Source: Pseudoxanthomonas sp. PXM02 (GTDB taxonomy: Bacteria; Pseudomonadota; Gammaproteobacteria; Xanthomonadales; Xanthomonadaceae). From it: 64,000 nt of DNA. Positions 17,943-26,919 of the stretch are shown one piece after another (positions within the stretch are counted from its first letter, which is position 1; the number at the start of each line of letters is the position of its first letter). Location: assembly GCF_014851805.1 (NCBI RefSeq), contig NZ_JACVAK010000001.1, positions 1,612,001 through 1,676,000 on the forward strand, written 5' to 3'. Below the pieces are notes generated by a model, which was not told the DNA's origin, made no database searches, and saw only the letters and a program-made list of their open reading frames with translations. The position numbers and the translations under genes were made by a program.

Positions 17943-20240
17943 ATGACGTTGACCCGTGCCCTGCCCGCCCTGCTGCTGTTCCTGATCGGCCTGTTCGCGC
18001 CCGGCGCGGCGACGGCCATCACCCAGGACGACCTGCTACCGGTGGACGAGGCCTTTGTGCTGACCGCCACGGCGCCGACCCGGGACCGCATCGAGATCCG
18101 CTGGAAGATCACCGACGGCTACTACCTGTACCGGCACCGCACCGGCGTGGAAGCCGACACCGGCTTCGCCGCACAGCCGCTGCAGCTGCCGAAGGGCAAG
18201 GCCTACCGCGACGAGTTCTTCGGCGACGTCGAGACCTACCGCGGCGAGCTGCTCGCCACCCTGCCCGGTCAGCCGGGCGCTTCCGCCGACACCGTCACCC
18301 TGAAGATCAAGTACCAGGGCTGCGCCGACGCCGGCATCTGCTACCCGCCGCAGACGCGCACGCTGAAGGTGCCGCTGCCATCGGCCGAGGCTGCCGACGC
18401 GGCGTTCGTACCGCTCGGATCCGGCGCGCTCACCGGCGGCCTGCTGGGCCAGAAACCGCAGGCCGGCATGGACGCGCTGCCGCTGCCGGCAGAACAGGCG
18501 TTCGCGTTCGAAGCGATCGCGTTCAACGGCAACGAACTGCTGCTGCGCTTCACGCCGGCACGCGGCTACTACGTCTACCGCGACCGTACCTCGATGGCGC
18601 TCGAAGGCGCACAGGGCATCGCGCTGCAGGCGCCACGCTGGCCGACCGGCAAGGCGCATCGCGACGAGCATTTCGGCGAGGTGACGGTCTACTTCGACCA
18701 GGCCGAAGTGCCGGTACCGCTACGACGCGCGCATGGCGAGGCGGCGAAAGCGACGCTGCGCGTAACCTTCCAGGGCTGCCAGACCGACGGCATCTGCTAT
18801 CCGCCGATGACGCGTCGCGTTGCGTTGTCCATCCCGGGCGGCACGATGACGCCGGCCAGTACACCGGACGTGCCCGCGCCTGTCGCTGTTGCGCCGGCGC
18901 CGACGACGACAGCAACCGTCGACGCGGCGGCGACTGCCCCGGAAGCCGTTGCGGCGACCGCGCCTGCCAACGCCGACGTCGAGCGCACGCGCCCGCCGGA
19001 AGAGGTACTGGCGCGCAACCAGCCTGGCGCGACCTCGCTGCTCGCCGCGCTCGCGCTGGCGCTGCTCGGTGGCCTGGTACTCAACCTGATGCCGTGCGTG
19101 CTGCCGATCCTGTCGCTGAAAGCGTTGTCGCTGGCCGAAAGCGGACGCGATGGCGGCGATGCGCGTCGTCGTGCGCTCTGGTACACGGCCGGCGTGCTGG
19201 CCAGCTTCGTCGCCGTCGGTGCTCTGGCCATCGCATTGCGTGCCGCAGGCCAGGCGTTGGGCTGGGGCTTCCAGTTGCAACAGCCGTGGGTGGTGGGGCT
19301 GCTGGCCTACGTGATGTTCGCCGTGGGCCTGAGCCTGTCGGGCGTATTCGCGGTCGGCCACCGCTTCGCCGGCACGGGACATGGTCTGGCGTCGCGTCGC
19401 GGCCCGGTCGGCGACTTCTTCACCGGCGTGCTGGCGGTGGTCGTGGCGAGTCCCTGCACCGCGCCCTTCATGGGCGTGGCACTCGCGTATGCCTTCACGG
19501 CACCCACTCCGCTGGCGCTGCTGGTGTTCGCGGTGCTCGGCCTGGGACTCGCGTTGCCATTCCTGCTGATCGGCTTCGTACCGGCGCTGGCGAACCGGCT
19601 GCCGCGTCCCGGCGCGTGGATGGATACGTTGAAGCAGGTGCTCGCTTTCCCGATGTATCTGACTGCGGCGTGGCTGCTGTGGGTGTTGGGCAAGCAGCGT
19701 GGCGTCGACGCGATCGGCCTGGCGCTGGTCGGGCTGGTGCTGCTGGCGCTGGGCCTGTGGTGCTTCCAGCGCGTGCGTTTCGCTGTCGCGCCGCTGCAAC
19801 GCGTGCTGGCGCTGGTGCTCGCCGCCACGGCGCTGGTGCCGCTGGCGATGGTGCACCGGTTGCCGACGGCGTCCATCGCCGCACCGACCGCCGAAGGCCA
19901 GGTGGCGTATTCCGCGGAGCGTCTGGCCGCACTGCGCGCCGAAGGCCGCATCGTGTTCGTCGACATGACGGCGGACTGGTGCGTCACCTGCAAGGCCAAT
20001 GAAAAAGCCGTGCTGAACACGTCCGCGTTCCGCGACCTGCTCGCGGCACACGACGCGGTGATCATGACCGGTGACTGGACCAACGTGGACCCGGCCATCA
20101 CGGCGTTCCTCGAACAGCACAAAGCGGTCGGCGTGCCGTTGTACGTGATGTATCCGCGCGACGGCGGCGAAGGCGAAGTGCTGCCGACCGTGCTGACGCA
20201 CGACACGATGCGCCAGGCGTTCGAACGGGCCGCGCGATGA
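17943..20240 (+). CDS. dsbD: Thiol:disulfide interchange protein DsbD with two N-terminal alpha domains
   Basis: Inner-membrane reductant carrier passing electrons from cytosolic thioredoxin to periplasmic DsbC/TlpA-type proteins. After the signal peptide (1-25) there are two tandem DsbD-alpha domains, about 30-145 and 180-300, each with the redox signature GC..xGICYPP ([22 protein letters not shown]). The membrane domain (about 358-600) keeps both redox Cys, in NLMPCVLP (near 384) and [10 protein letters not shown] (near 503). The C-terminal thioredoxin-like gamma domain has DWCVTCK (near 679). At 765 residues it is some 170-200 longer than the usual DsbD, and the extra length is the duplicated alpha domain. 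Its last codons overlap the TlpA-like gene (ATGA), so the two are coupled. Confidence 0.95.
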   Translation: MTLTRALPALLLFLIGLFAPGAATAITQDDLLPVDEAFVLTATAPTRDRIEIRWKITDGYYLYRHRTGVEADTGFAAQPLQLPKGKAYRDEFFGDVETYRGELLATLPGQPGASADTVTLKIKYQGCADAGICYPPQTRTLKVPLPSAEAADAAFVPLGSGALTGGLLGQKPQAGMDALPLPAEQAFAFEAIAFNGNELLLRFTPARGYYVYRDRTSMALEGAQGIALQAPRWPTGKAHRDEHFGEVTVYFDQAEVPVPLRRAHGEAAKATLRVTFQGCQTDGICYPPMTRRVALSIPGGTMTPASTPDVPAPVAVAPAPTTTATVDAAATAPEAVAATAPANADVERTRPPEEVLARNQPGATSLLAALALALLGGLVLNLMPCVLPILSLKALSLAESGRDGGDARRRALWYTAGVLASFVAVGALAIALRAAGQALGWGFQLQQPWVVGLLAYVMFAVGLSLSGVFAVGHRFAGTGHGLASRRGPVGDFFTGVLAVVVASPCTAPFMGVALAYAFTAPTPLALLVFAVLGLGLALPFLLIGFVPALANRLPRPGAWMDTLKQVLAFPMYLTAAWLLWVLGKQRGVDAIGLALVGLVLLALGLWCFQRVRFAVAPLQRVLALVLAATALVPLAMVHRLPTASIAAPTAEGQVAYSAERLAALRAEGRIVFVDMTADWCVTCKANEKAVLNTSAFRDLLAAHDAVIMTGDWTNVDPAITAFLEQHKAVGVPLYVMYPRDGGEGEVLPTVLTHDTMRQAFERAAR

Positions 20241-20830
20241 AGATCACTACGCCGCGCATCGTGGCCGTCGCGATCCTGGCGGGCGGCCTCGGCCTCGCGG
20301 CGAGCCTGTGGTTCAACGGCAACCCGTTCTGGCGCACGCAGGTGGGCGAACGCGCGCTGCATGCCGCCACGAACGCCACCGCGCCGGCACCGCCTGCGGG
20401 CGTGACGCCTGCCGGCATCGGCGACCCCATGCCCGCGATCGCACTGCCCGGACTGGATGGCGCCGTCGTCGACTTGCGCACGCGCTATACGGGCAAGCGG
20501 TTGCTGATCAACGTGTGGGCGAGCTGGTGCGGGCCGTGCATCGAGGAGATGCCGGAGCTGGACCGCTTCGCTGCCGCACAGGGCGAGGACGGCGTGCAGG
20601 TGATCGGCCTCGCGCTCGACACGCCCGAAGGTGTGCGCGACTTCACCGCGCAGGTGCCGGTGCGCTATCCGATCGTGCTGGACACGCCGGGACCGGCCGA
20701 TGCCAGCGTGTGGCTGGGCAATGCCAAGGGCGTGCTGCCTTACACGGTGCTGGTGAACGCCGACGGTCGCATCGCGCGCCAGAAGATCGGCCCGTTCACG
20801 CACGGCGAGATCAGCGGCTGGGTCGACTGA
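20237..20830 (+). CDS. TlpA-like membrane-anchored thioredoxin
   Basis: Periplasmic thiol reductase of 197 residues with an N-terminal anchor (IVAVAILAGGLGLAASLWF, about 8-26) and a TlpA/ResA-type fold. Active site WASWCGPCIEEMPELDRF (CGPC near 98-101), cis-Pro region LPYTVLVNADGRI near the end. The start ATG overlaps the dsbD stop by 4 nt, so its reducing power very likely comes from DsbD. Possible roles are cytochrome c maturation or disulfide repair; the substrate cannot be told. Confidence 0.92.
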   Translation: MKITTPRIVAVAILAGGLGLAASLWFNGNPFWRTQVGERALHAATNATAPAPPAGVTPAGIGDPMPAIALPGLDGAVVDLRTRYTGKRLLINVWASWCGPCIEEMPELDRFAAAQGEDGVQVIGLALDTPEGVRDFTAQVPVRYPIVLDTPGPADASVWLGNAKGVLPYTVLVNADGRIARQKIGPFTHGEISGWVD

Positions 20831-20854
20831 CCTCGCCGCGCGGCATCGCGCGAG

Positions 20855-21112
20855 TCACTCCTCTTCTTCATTACTCGGCGTCTGCCGTTCGCTCGGGCGC
20901 ACGCGACCGCCTTTCGCACCGATGCGCGCCATGTGCGCGCGATCCTGGCTGACCTTCGCACCACCCTTCTTGCCGGCCTCGCGCGCGTCGTCACTGCCGA
21001 ACTGATGCGCACGGCCCCGCTTCTGCGCGGCCCGCCCACCCTTGCGCGCAATTTCCTTGCGCTGCTCTGGCGTGAGCAGGGCGAATCCCGATTTGCGCTT
21101 GCGCTCATCCAT
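20855..21112 (-). CDS. KGG-motif stress-induced protein
   Basis: Small, very basic, glycine-rich protein of 85 residues with repeated KGG units: RKGGRAAQKRG, GKKGGAKVS, AKGGRVRP. This is the bacterial KGG/Em-like motif (YciG and general stress protein GsiB relatives), usually induced by stress or in stationary phase and thought to be intrinsically disordered. The acidic tail (SNEEEE) is notable. ATG at 21112 chosen; a GTG at 21121 would add three residues. Convergent with the TlpA-like gene. Confidence 0.85.
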   Translation of the reverse strand: MDERKRKSGFALLTPEQRKEIARKGGRAAQKRGRAHQFGSDDAREAGKKGGAKVSQDRAHMARIGAKGGRVRPSERQTPSNEEEE

Positions 21113-21345
21113 GTATCGCACCTGTTCGATCGCGACGCACGAACCACTGACATCGAAGTGTCATCACCAATGCCGCATTCAGCGCATGCGATGCGATGAG
21201 CGCGTGAACGTCGTTCATGCACATGACTCGATGTGACGCAGTGCTCGCATGTCCACAACACCGGCTTGTTGCTGAAGCGGACTCAGCAGAAATCGTCGTG
21301 ACGCCTTCGCAATCCTTATTATCGGGAAGCGCAAGAACACACAAG

Positions 21346-21371
21346 AAAGAACGTCCGCAAAGAACGTCTGC
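21346..21371. repeat. Tandem 13-bp direct repeat
   Basis: AAAGAACGTCCGC at 21346-21358 is followed without gap by AAAGAACGTCTGC at 21359-21371, one mismatch. A head-to-tail arrangement with 13-bp period 100-125 bp upstream of a gene suggests a transcription factor site; no known consensus is recognised. Confidence 0.7.
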
Positions 21372-21395
21372 GTTTTCCTCGCGTAACCACGTTGC

Positions 21396-21415
21396 GTCCG
21401 TCACTGGTGACGGAC
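21396..21415. promoter_or_regulatory. 20-bp inverted repeat, candidate operator
   Basis: Arms GTCCGTCAC (21396-21404) and GTGACGGAC (21407-21415) are exact inverted repeats with a 2-nt centre, 55-74 bp upstream of the gene at 21470. The size and symmetry suit a dimeric repressor such as a TetR-type protein; no regulator gene is adjacent. Confidence 0.5.
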
Positions 21416-21469
21416 CCGATCGCGCCTTGCGATCACACCTCCCCCCGTGAAAACGAGAAGGCCTCCCCC

Positions 21470-21847
21470 ATGACGAAAGCAGTTCCGATGAAACTTCCCG
21501 ACGATTTCCAGTGGGTGGAGGCGGCACCCGATGACGACTGGAGCGGCGCGCGTCTGGATCTCGATGGACATCCGGTGCTGGAAGTGAGTGCATGCCGTGG
21601 CGGCTGGCTGGTGGTCGTGCTGATGGACGACCCCCGGCAGCCGCAGGCCAATGTCGCCGTGCGCTCGGTGCCTGCAGGCATGCGCTGGTCCGCGCGTTGG
21701 GCGCTGGCGCGCACCGACCGCCTGCGCGTGCTGGCGGCGCGCCGGAACGCACCGCGCCATCTGGGCGAAGCGCGGCCCTCACCCGCGCTGTCGCTGGTCT
21801 CCCGGCCGCGGCCCTACGCGCGGGAAGAAGAACCTCTGGATGCATGA
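21470..21847 (+). CDS. Hypothetical protein, 125 residues
   Basis: Not recognised. A cytosolic-looking protein without signal peptide or membrane segment; the core (DFQWVEAAPDDDWSGARLDL, GHPVLEVSACRGGWLVVVLM) looks like a small alpha/beta fold, and the C-terminal third is Arg-rich and probably disordered. The ATG at 21470 is preceded by GAGAAGG. It stands alone between the regulatory repeats and the polysaccharide cluster, whose last gene runs convergently. The elaborate upstream region suggests controlled expression. Confidence 0.6.
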   Translation: MTKAVPMKLPDDFQWVEAAPDDDWSGARLDLDGHPVLEVSACRGGWLVVVLMDDPRQPQANVAVRSVPAGMRWSARWALARTDRLRVLAARRNAPRHLGEARPSPALSLVSRPRPYAREEEPLDA

Positions 21848-21864
21848 CGCGCATCGGCCCACGA

Positions 21865-22962
21865 TCAGTTGCGGTCGAAGTTGTACTGCGCCGACGCGGC
21901 GTTGCTGATGATCCCCGACAGCGGCAGCAACTGGGTCAGGAAGCGGTTCCAGCGGGTGACGCCCGCTGGGCCGACCCACACGACATCCCCTGCGCGCAGC
22001 GGGAAGCGGTCCGCCAGCGCGAACGCGACCGGTGACGTGGCGTCCAGGTGGTACACCTTCGCCTGCTCATGCGAGTTGTCTTCCATGCCACGGATGACAT
22101 AGACGGCGCCGCCCTTGGCGGTGATCGGATTCAGGCCACCCGTCTGCCCCAGCGCCTGGGTCAGGCTCATGTCGGTGGTCTTGAACGTCAGTGCCTGCGG
22201 ACGCAGCACCTCGCCGATGACGTACACCTGCTTGCGATCGTTGAACGGCAGATAGAGGCGGTCACCCGGCTTCAGATAGACATCGCCCGCCACCTTGCCG
22301 TTGCGGTTCAGCGCGTCCAGGTCCAGCGGATAGTCCTGGCCATCGCGTGTCAGCACGAAGCCGGCCAGGTCCGCCTCTTCGACATTGATGCGCGCCTGGC
22401 CCACCGCCTGCGACAGCGTTAGCGGCACGGTGGTGAATTCCTGTGGCGCCGTGTCCTCGAACGCGCCCTGCAGCGTGACCTTGGCGCCGTGGCCGACCAC
22501 GTTGACGTCGATCTGCGGCGACTTCAGGTACTGGCTCAACTTGCCGACCAGCGTGCTGCGCACTTCCTCGATCGTCTTGTTGTTGACGTCCAGCTTGCCC
22601 GCGTAAGGGAAGAAGAAACTGCCATCCGGTTGCACCAGGCGCCCGTTGGTGACGGCCTGCTGCTGGCTGCCGGCGGGCGACGTCAGCTCGGGATGGTCCC
22701 AGACGGTGACGAGCAGCGTGTCGCCCGGCTGGATGCGGTAGATCTCGGGCTTGTACTGCGCCAGCGACGCCGGCACCATCACGGCTTCGCGCGGCGCGGC
22801 GACCAGCGCCTGGGTGATCGGCACCATCTGCACATCGCTCTGTGCCTGGCCGTCGCCGCTGGGCACGGTCGGCTGCTTCGTCATGCGCTGGCCCGCGCAC
22901 GAGGACAGCGCGGTCGCGACCGCTGCCGCCAACAGGATTCGCATAGGGGTTTGCATCTTCAC
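21865..22962 (-). CDS. Wza-type polysaccharide export outer-membrane lipoprotein
   Basis: Octameric outer-membrane channel family for exopolysaccharide or capsule. Residues 1-24 form a lipoprotein signal ending in a lipobox (LSSC, acylated Cys near 24). A Poly_export domain follows (YRIQPGDTLLVTVWDHPELT, then DGSFFFPYAGKLDVNNKTIE), then two SLBB-like domains (KVTLQGAFEDTAPQ; KQVYVIGEVLRPQALTF), then a C-terminal region matching the Wza membrane helix. At 365 residues it is Wza-sized and longer than Xanthomonas GumB. GTG at 22962 is chosen because GAGG lies 6 nt before it; ATGs at 22956 and 22944 are alternatives. It is the last gene of the cluster, 157 bp after ydcF. Confidence 0.9.
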   Translation of the reverse strand: MKMQTPMRILLAAAVATALSSCAGQRMTKQPTVPSGDGQAQSDVQMVPITQALVAAPREAVMVPASLAQYKPEIYRIQPGDTLLVTVWDHPELTSPAGSQQQAVTNGRLVQPDGSFFFPYAGKLDVNNKTIEEVRSTLVGKLSQYLKSPQIDVNVVGHGAKVTLQGAFEDTAPQEFTTVPLTLSQAVGQARINVEEADLAGFVLTRDGQDYPLDLDALNRNGKVAGDVYLKPGDRLYLPFNDRKQVYVIGEVLRPQALTFKTTDMSLTQALGQTGGLNPITAKGGAVYVIRGMEDNSHEQAKVYHLDATSPVAFALADRFPLRAGDVVWVGPAGVTRWNRFLTQLLPLSGIISNAASAQYNFDRN

Positions 22963-23090
22963 CAGACACCTCGCTGGAACACGTGTGATGCGGCTTGGAC
23001 CTGTGCGCGGAGAACGCGCGCACCAGGCCTCGCCAGCGTTTCTTTCATCGTGGCAACGGCGGCGTGAAGAGAACGGGGGAAGCAGCCAAA

Positions 23091-23108
23091 CCCTGCATTA
23101 ATGCAGGG
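23091..23108. promoter_or_regulatory. Perfect 18-bp palindrome before the wza-like gene
   Basis: CCCTGCATTAATGCAGGG is a perfect palindrome 12 bp past the ydcF stop and about 130 bp before the exporter gene. A hairpin would have almost no loop, so a protein-binding operator is more likely than a terminator. Confidence 0.4.
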
Positions 23109-23119
23109 ATCGACCCGCG

Positions 23120-23872
23120 TCAGGCGCCGATCCACGCGGCCGCCAATGCCGCGAACTCCTTGAATGCGCGGCCGCTGCGCCATAGCGCACGGCGCGACGG
23201 AACGTACTGGGCACGCAAGCCCTTCGATGGCCTGCCCTCCGGCACCGGCACGGCGAAGACATCCGCGCCTGCACGACAGAACTGCAGCGCTGCCCGCGGC
23301 ATGTGCAGCGCCGATGTCACCAGCAACACCTTGCGTCCGCCTTGCGCATCCGCCAGTGCCATGCTGTAGCGTGCGTTGTCGCGCGTGTCGCGGCTGCGTT
23401 CTTCCAGCACCAGCGCTTCGTCGGGCACACCCAGCCGCTGGATCGCCGACGCCATCCGCCGCGCTTCGGTGGTGCTGCCGACGGCCCCGCCGCTGAGGAT
23501 GATCTTCGGCGCCTTGCCCGCATGCCACGCGCGCGCGCCCGCCGCGAGCCGGCTGCTGTGCAGGCGATCAGGGTCGATATCCGGCCGGTCGAGCCATGCG
23601 TAGTTGCTGCCGCCGCCGAGCACGACGATCGCATCGGCCTTCGGCAGCGCCGACGCGTCACGCATCGCATAGCGCTGCTCCAGCACGCCGCGCAGCCCAT
23701 CCGATGCGATCGGGATCGACCACAGCATCGACCAGGCGATGCCGGCGACCGCCAGCGCGACCGCGACATGGCGACGCCGCAGCCACCACAGCAACGCGGC
23801 GGCGACCAGCACGCATAACGACAGCATCGGCGGATAACTCAACCATACGACGATCGCGGACAGGGTCTCCAT
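23120..23872 (-). CDS. YdcF/ElyC-family (DUF218) membrane protein
   Basis: Protein of 250 residues with two N-terminal membrane segments (VVWLSYPPMLSLCVLVAAAL; VAVALAVAGIAWSMLWSIP) and a DUF218 domain: ADAIVVLGGGSN, SGGAVGSTTEARRM, LEERSRDTRDNARY, LLVTSALHMPRA. Family members such as ElyC/SanA act on envelope polysaccharide and lipid-carrier metabolism; catalytic activity is unproven. ATG at 23872 is used, 8 nt after the stop of the polymerase-like gene. DUF218 proteins recur in exopolysaccharide clusters, which fits the location. Confidence 0.85.
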   Translation of the reverse strand: METLSAIVVWLSYPPMLSLCVLVAAALLWWLRRRHVAVALAVAGIAWSMLWSIPIASDGLRGVLEQRYAMRDASALPKADAIVVLGGGSNYAWLDRPDIDPDRLHSSRLAAGARAWHAGKAPKIILSGGAVGSTTEARRMASAIQRLGVPDEALVLEERSRDTRDNARYSMALADAQGGRKVLLVTSALHMPRAALQFCRAGADVFAVPVPEGRPSKGLRAQYVPSRRALWRSGRAFKEFAALAAAWIGA

Positions 23873-23880
23873 GGGGACGC

Positions 23881-24936
23881 TCAGATGACGATGCCGCGCG
23901 ACACGAACACGTACAGCACGCCGCACGAAGTCAGCAGGCCGGCACCCAGCACCAGCGGATGCCGCAGCGGCGCGACCCTGCTGTAGCAGCAGGCTGCGGC
24001 CAGGATCAGCGACATCGCCATCCAGGCCGGCAGCAGGTAGCGGTTGGAGAAGTAGCCCCAGCCGATCATGAAGAACGGCAATGCCATCACCAGATAGACG
24101 GACGCCGCATCCGCCAGCGCGCGACGGGCTTCAGCCTGTACCCACGGCGCAACCCCCAGCATCAGCAGGTACCAGAACAGCGTGAACGCGGCGAAGTCGA
24201 TGCGCACGCCGGCGCGGTAGTTGTCGTTGGCGGTGTACTCCATCACCGTCGTGTACAGGGAGGGTGCCGCCACGCCGACCATCTTCATTGTCAGGCCCGC
24301 CACGTAGGCCAGGCATGCCAGCAGCGCGACGGCGCGCAACACGTTCGGCTTCAGCAGCAGGGCCGGCGCGCATGCCAGGTAAAGCAGCGACGACGTGTGC
24401 AGGCTCGCGGCCAACGCGCCGAGCGCGACGAAGCCCACCCAGCGCCGTTGCTGGAAGCACAGCAGGGCTGCGAACACCAGCGGCGCTGCCAGTCCTTGCC
24501 GGACCGCGTTGATCGATGCGTTGACGAACATCGGCGAGATGAACAGCAGCATCAGCGAGGCGCACAGCAAGGTCGGATAAGCCTGGCTGGGCGGGAACCG
24601 GCGATGGTTGATGCGCACCGCCACCGTAACGGCCAGCAGCATCAGTCCGAACAGGGCGGTCTGGTAGCCCTGCAGACCGAGACCCAGCCGGCGCAGCGCA
24701 TAGCTGAGGTAGACGAAGCCGATTTCCAGCCGCGTCTCCGGCAGGCCCGCACCCAGCGCATCGAAGAACGCCGCGTAGGTCTCGGTGTCCTCACCGATGT
24801 GCAGCGGCCGGCTGCCCACCACCCAGCAGGCGAACGCGGCGACGGCCAGCACCACCAGCACACCGAGCCCGCGCGTCGCCGCGTCATGCGGTGCGGTGCG
24901 CAGTGGAGAGGACAGCGGAACGGTGTACGTCTTCAT
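23881..24936 (-). CDS. EpsG-like polysaccharide polymerase (Wzy role)
   Basis: Polytopic membrane protein of 351 residues with about 10 membrane segments. The pattern near the start (ETYAAFFDALGAG, then GFVYLSYALRRLGLGLQGYQ) and RQGLAAPLVFAALLC match the EpsG family, which substitutes for Wzy in joining lipid-linked repeat units in the periplasm. No other polymerase is in the cluster, which supports the assignment. It lies 10 nt after the GT2 gene and 8 nt before ydcF, in one transcription unit. Confidence 0.8.
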   Translation of the reverse strand: MKTYTVPLSSPLRTAPHDAATRGLGVLVVLAVAAFACWVVGSRPLHIGEDTETYAAFFDALGAGLPETRLEIGFVYLSYALRRLGLGLQGYQTALFGLMLLAVTVAVRINHRRFPPSQAYPTLLCASLMLLFISPMFVNASINAVRQGLAAPLVFAALLCFQQRRWVGFVALGALAASLHTSSLLYLACAPALLLKPNVLRAVALLACLAYVAGLTMKMVGVAAPSLYTTVMEYTANDNYRAGVRIDFAAFTLFWYLLMLGVAPWVQAEARRALADAASVYLVMALPFFMIGWGYFSNRYLLPAWMAMSLILAAACCYSRVAPLRHPLVLGAGLLTSCGVLYVFVSRGIVI

Positions 24937-24946
24937 GGCGAACGCT

Positions 24947-25786
24947 TCACCGCGCCCCTGTCGGGCGCATCATCAACAGCACACGACGACGGCTGCGGCG
25001 GATCAGGCCGAACCCGCGTGCCACCCAGTGTTCGCCACGGGTGACCAGGCCAGTGCGCAGCAGTTCCTGCCGCACTTCCTTGCCAGCCCGATGCATCGCG
25101 TCCAGATCGCCACTCAGGCCGGCGGCACCGAACGTGGGCTTGTGCCAGTAGGCCAGCACCTGGTCGAGCTTGACGCAGTGGTAGCCGGAGAACCCGATCT
25201 GTGCCCACAGCAGGAAATCCTCCACGCGACGGAACCGTTCGTTGAAACGGAACGGCAGGTCGCGGCGCAGGATGACCGAGGCGGTCGGGAACGGATTGTT
25301 GAGCAGCAGGCGGCGCCGACTGATCGTGTGCGCACGCACCGGCGCGCGTACCGGGTCCGGCGCTGCACCGCGCGACACCACCTTCATCCTGTGCGCGATC
25401 AGGGCGATGCCGGGGTCGCGTTCCAGCTCGCGCATCTGCAGCGCGATCTTCTCCGGCGCCCAGGTATCGTCGGCGTCCAGGAACGCGATATACGGCTGCG
25501 ATGCGGCCTGCCACCCGAGGTTGCGTGCCTGCGACGGTCCTCCGTTCGCCGGCGACGTCACCACCTTCACCCAGCCCGGCGGATACGCGGCGGCCACACG
25601 ATGCAGTGCCTCCAGCGTGCCGTCGCCGCTGGCGTCGTCGACCAGCAGCACTTCGACCGGCCGGCGTTGCTGCGTATCGATCGACGCCACGGACGCGCCG
25701 ATCGTGTCGGCGCAGCGGTAACAGGGGATGACCACGCTGATCGGCGCAGTCGCGGGGAGGGAGCTGTTCACGCGGTCCTCGTTCAT
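24947..25786 (-). CDS. Family 2 glycosyltransferase
   Basis: Cytosolic GT-A transferase of 279 residues adding a sugar to the lipid-linked repeat unit. Typical motifs are SVVIPCYRCADTIGASVASI at the N-terminus, EVLLVDDASGDGT, NGGPSQARNLGWQ and the metal-binding AFLDADDTW (DxD near 102-104). The catalytic base region RRVEDFLLW follows. The start ATG at 25786 overlaps the pyruvyl transferase stop by 4 nt. Donor and acceptor sugars cannot be deduced. Confidence 0.92.
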   Translation of the reverse strand: MNEDRVNSSLPATAPISVVIPCYRCADTIGASVASIDTQQRRPVEVLLVDDASGDGTLEALHRVAAAYPPGWVKVVTSPANGGPSQARNLGWQAASQPYIAFLDADDTWAPEKIALQMRELERDPGIALIAHRMKVVSRGAAPDPVRAPVRAHTISRRRLLLNNPFPTASVILRRDLPFRFNERFRRVEDFLLWAQIGFSGYHCVKLDQVLAYWHKPTFGAAGLSGDLDAMHRAGKEVRQELLRTGLVTRGEHWVARGFGLIRRSRRRVLLMMRPTGAR

Positions 25787-26919
25787 GACGTGGCCCAGGG
25801 TGCGCACTGGAACACATGCGGCGCCCGCTGCGCATAGACCATGGGTGCAACGCGCGGCGCCCGTTCGCCCGCCAGCAGGGCGGGCAATGCCGCGCCGAAC
25901 GGATTCTCCGTGTCCCGCGCGGTAACACGCAGCGAAGCGTCCAGCCCGATGTCGTCGGCGAAGTCGCGGCACTTGGGGTGGTAGTCGACGATCATGAAAG
26001 GCACGCCATGCAGGTACGCGACGATCGCGCCATGCAGGCGTGCGCTGACCACGGCATCGCAGGCAGCCAGCGCATCGACCGTGCGCAACGGGTCCTGCCG
26101 TGCATAACCCTGCCAGTGCGCATCGATGCCCTCCGTGCGCAGGCGGCCGACCAGCGACTGCGCCAGTGCACGATCGCCATGATGCTCGTGCTCGTTGAGG
26201 CTGAAGACATCCACGGTGACCGGTCGTGTGCAGCGGAGCCGGCCGAGCGTCGCGATGAGCTGCTCCTCCCAGCGCCGCTTCTGCGGCACCGCGTAGTCGC
26301 CGTCCTCTCGGTAGTGACATGGCGCAACACCGATGCGTACGGGGCTTCCCGGCTCCGGTGCCGGACGGGCCGATCGCGGCGCAAGCCAGGGCAGCAGCGC
26401 GGCGAGGTCGCAGCCGGCGTGGGTGATGGCGCCGACGCCCATCGCCTGCGCCTCGCGGTGCGAACGCGCATCGCGCACGGACAGGTAGCTGAAGCGCTGC
26501 AGGAATTCCGCCACCGAATCGCGCGAGCGGTCGTCGCGGAACGGGCCGATCGACACGCCCACCGCCGCGAGCTTCACGCCGCGCCGGGTGGCCGACAGCA
26601 TCATCGGCTTGCGGAACGACTCGCGCGCGGTGATCACGGAACCGCCGCCCATCACCAGCACGTCGCACTCGTGGATGCCCCGCGCGAAGCTCAGCCAGCG
26701 GCTGGCCTTGCCCACGACGCCGGTGCTGCCGTACCAGCGCGGCGGATAGCGCCGTGGCACCGTGCTGCTTGCCGGCGCATCCTGCAGCGGCGGTCCGACC
26801 ACGCTGGGCTGCGAACGCCAGTAGGACTGCGCCGCCATCGCGCACACCACGCCGAACAGGTCGTCGCCGAAGTTGCGCATGCCGTAGTAACCGGTGAATG
26901 CCGTGCGCAGGGCGGTCAT
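25783..26919 (-). CDS. Polysaccharide pyruvyl transferase family protein
   Basis: Protein of 378 residues of the CsaB/WcaK/ExoV family, which attaches ketal-linked pyruvate from phosphoenolpyruvate to a sugar. Family marks: GYYGMRNFGDDLFG at the N-terminus, VLVMGGGSVITARE, the middle VRDARSHREAQAMG, and near the end SARLHGAIVAYLHGVPFMIV. Pyruvylation would give the polymer acidic groups. The gene overlaps its neighbours by 4 nt at both ends, so it is translated within the same operon as the flippase and GT2. Confidence 0.9.
   Translation of the reverse strand: MTALRTAFTGYYGMRNFGDDLFGVVCAMAAQSYWRSQPSVVGPPLQDAPASSTVPRRYPPRWYGSTGVVGKASRWLSFARGIHECDVLVMGGGSVITARESFRKPMMLSATRRGVKLAAVGVSIGPFRDDRSRDSVAEFLQRFSYLSVRDARSHREAQAMGVGAITHAGCDLAALLPWLAPRSARPAPEPGSPVRIGVAPCHYREDGDYAVPQKRRWEEQLIATLGRLRCTRPVTVDVFSLNEHEHHGDRALAQSLVGRLRTEGIDAHWQGYARQDPLRTVDALAACDAVVSARLHGAIVAYLHGVPFMIVDYHPKCRDFADDIGLDASLRVTARDTENPFGAALPALLAGERAPRVAPMVYAQRAPHVFQCAPWATS

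Larger units (their letters stand above)
21113..21469. other. Intergenic region with repeats, no gene
   Basis: This 357-bp gap separates the divergent KGG protein gene and the orphan gene at 21470. It has lower GC than its surroundings, no supported ORF, a tandem 13-bp repeat (21346-21371) and a 20-bp inverted repeat (21396-21415). It probably holds the promoters and operators of both genes. Confidence 0.6.
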
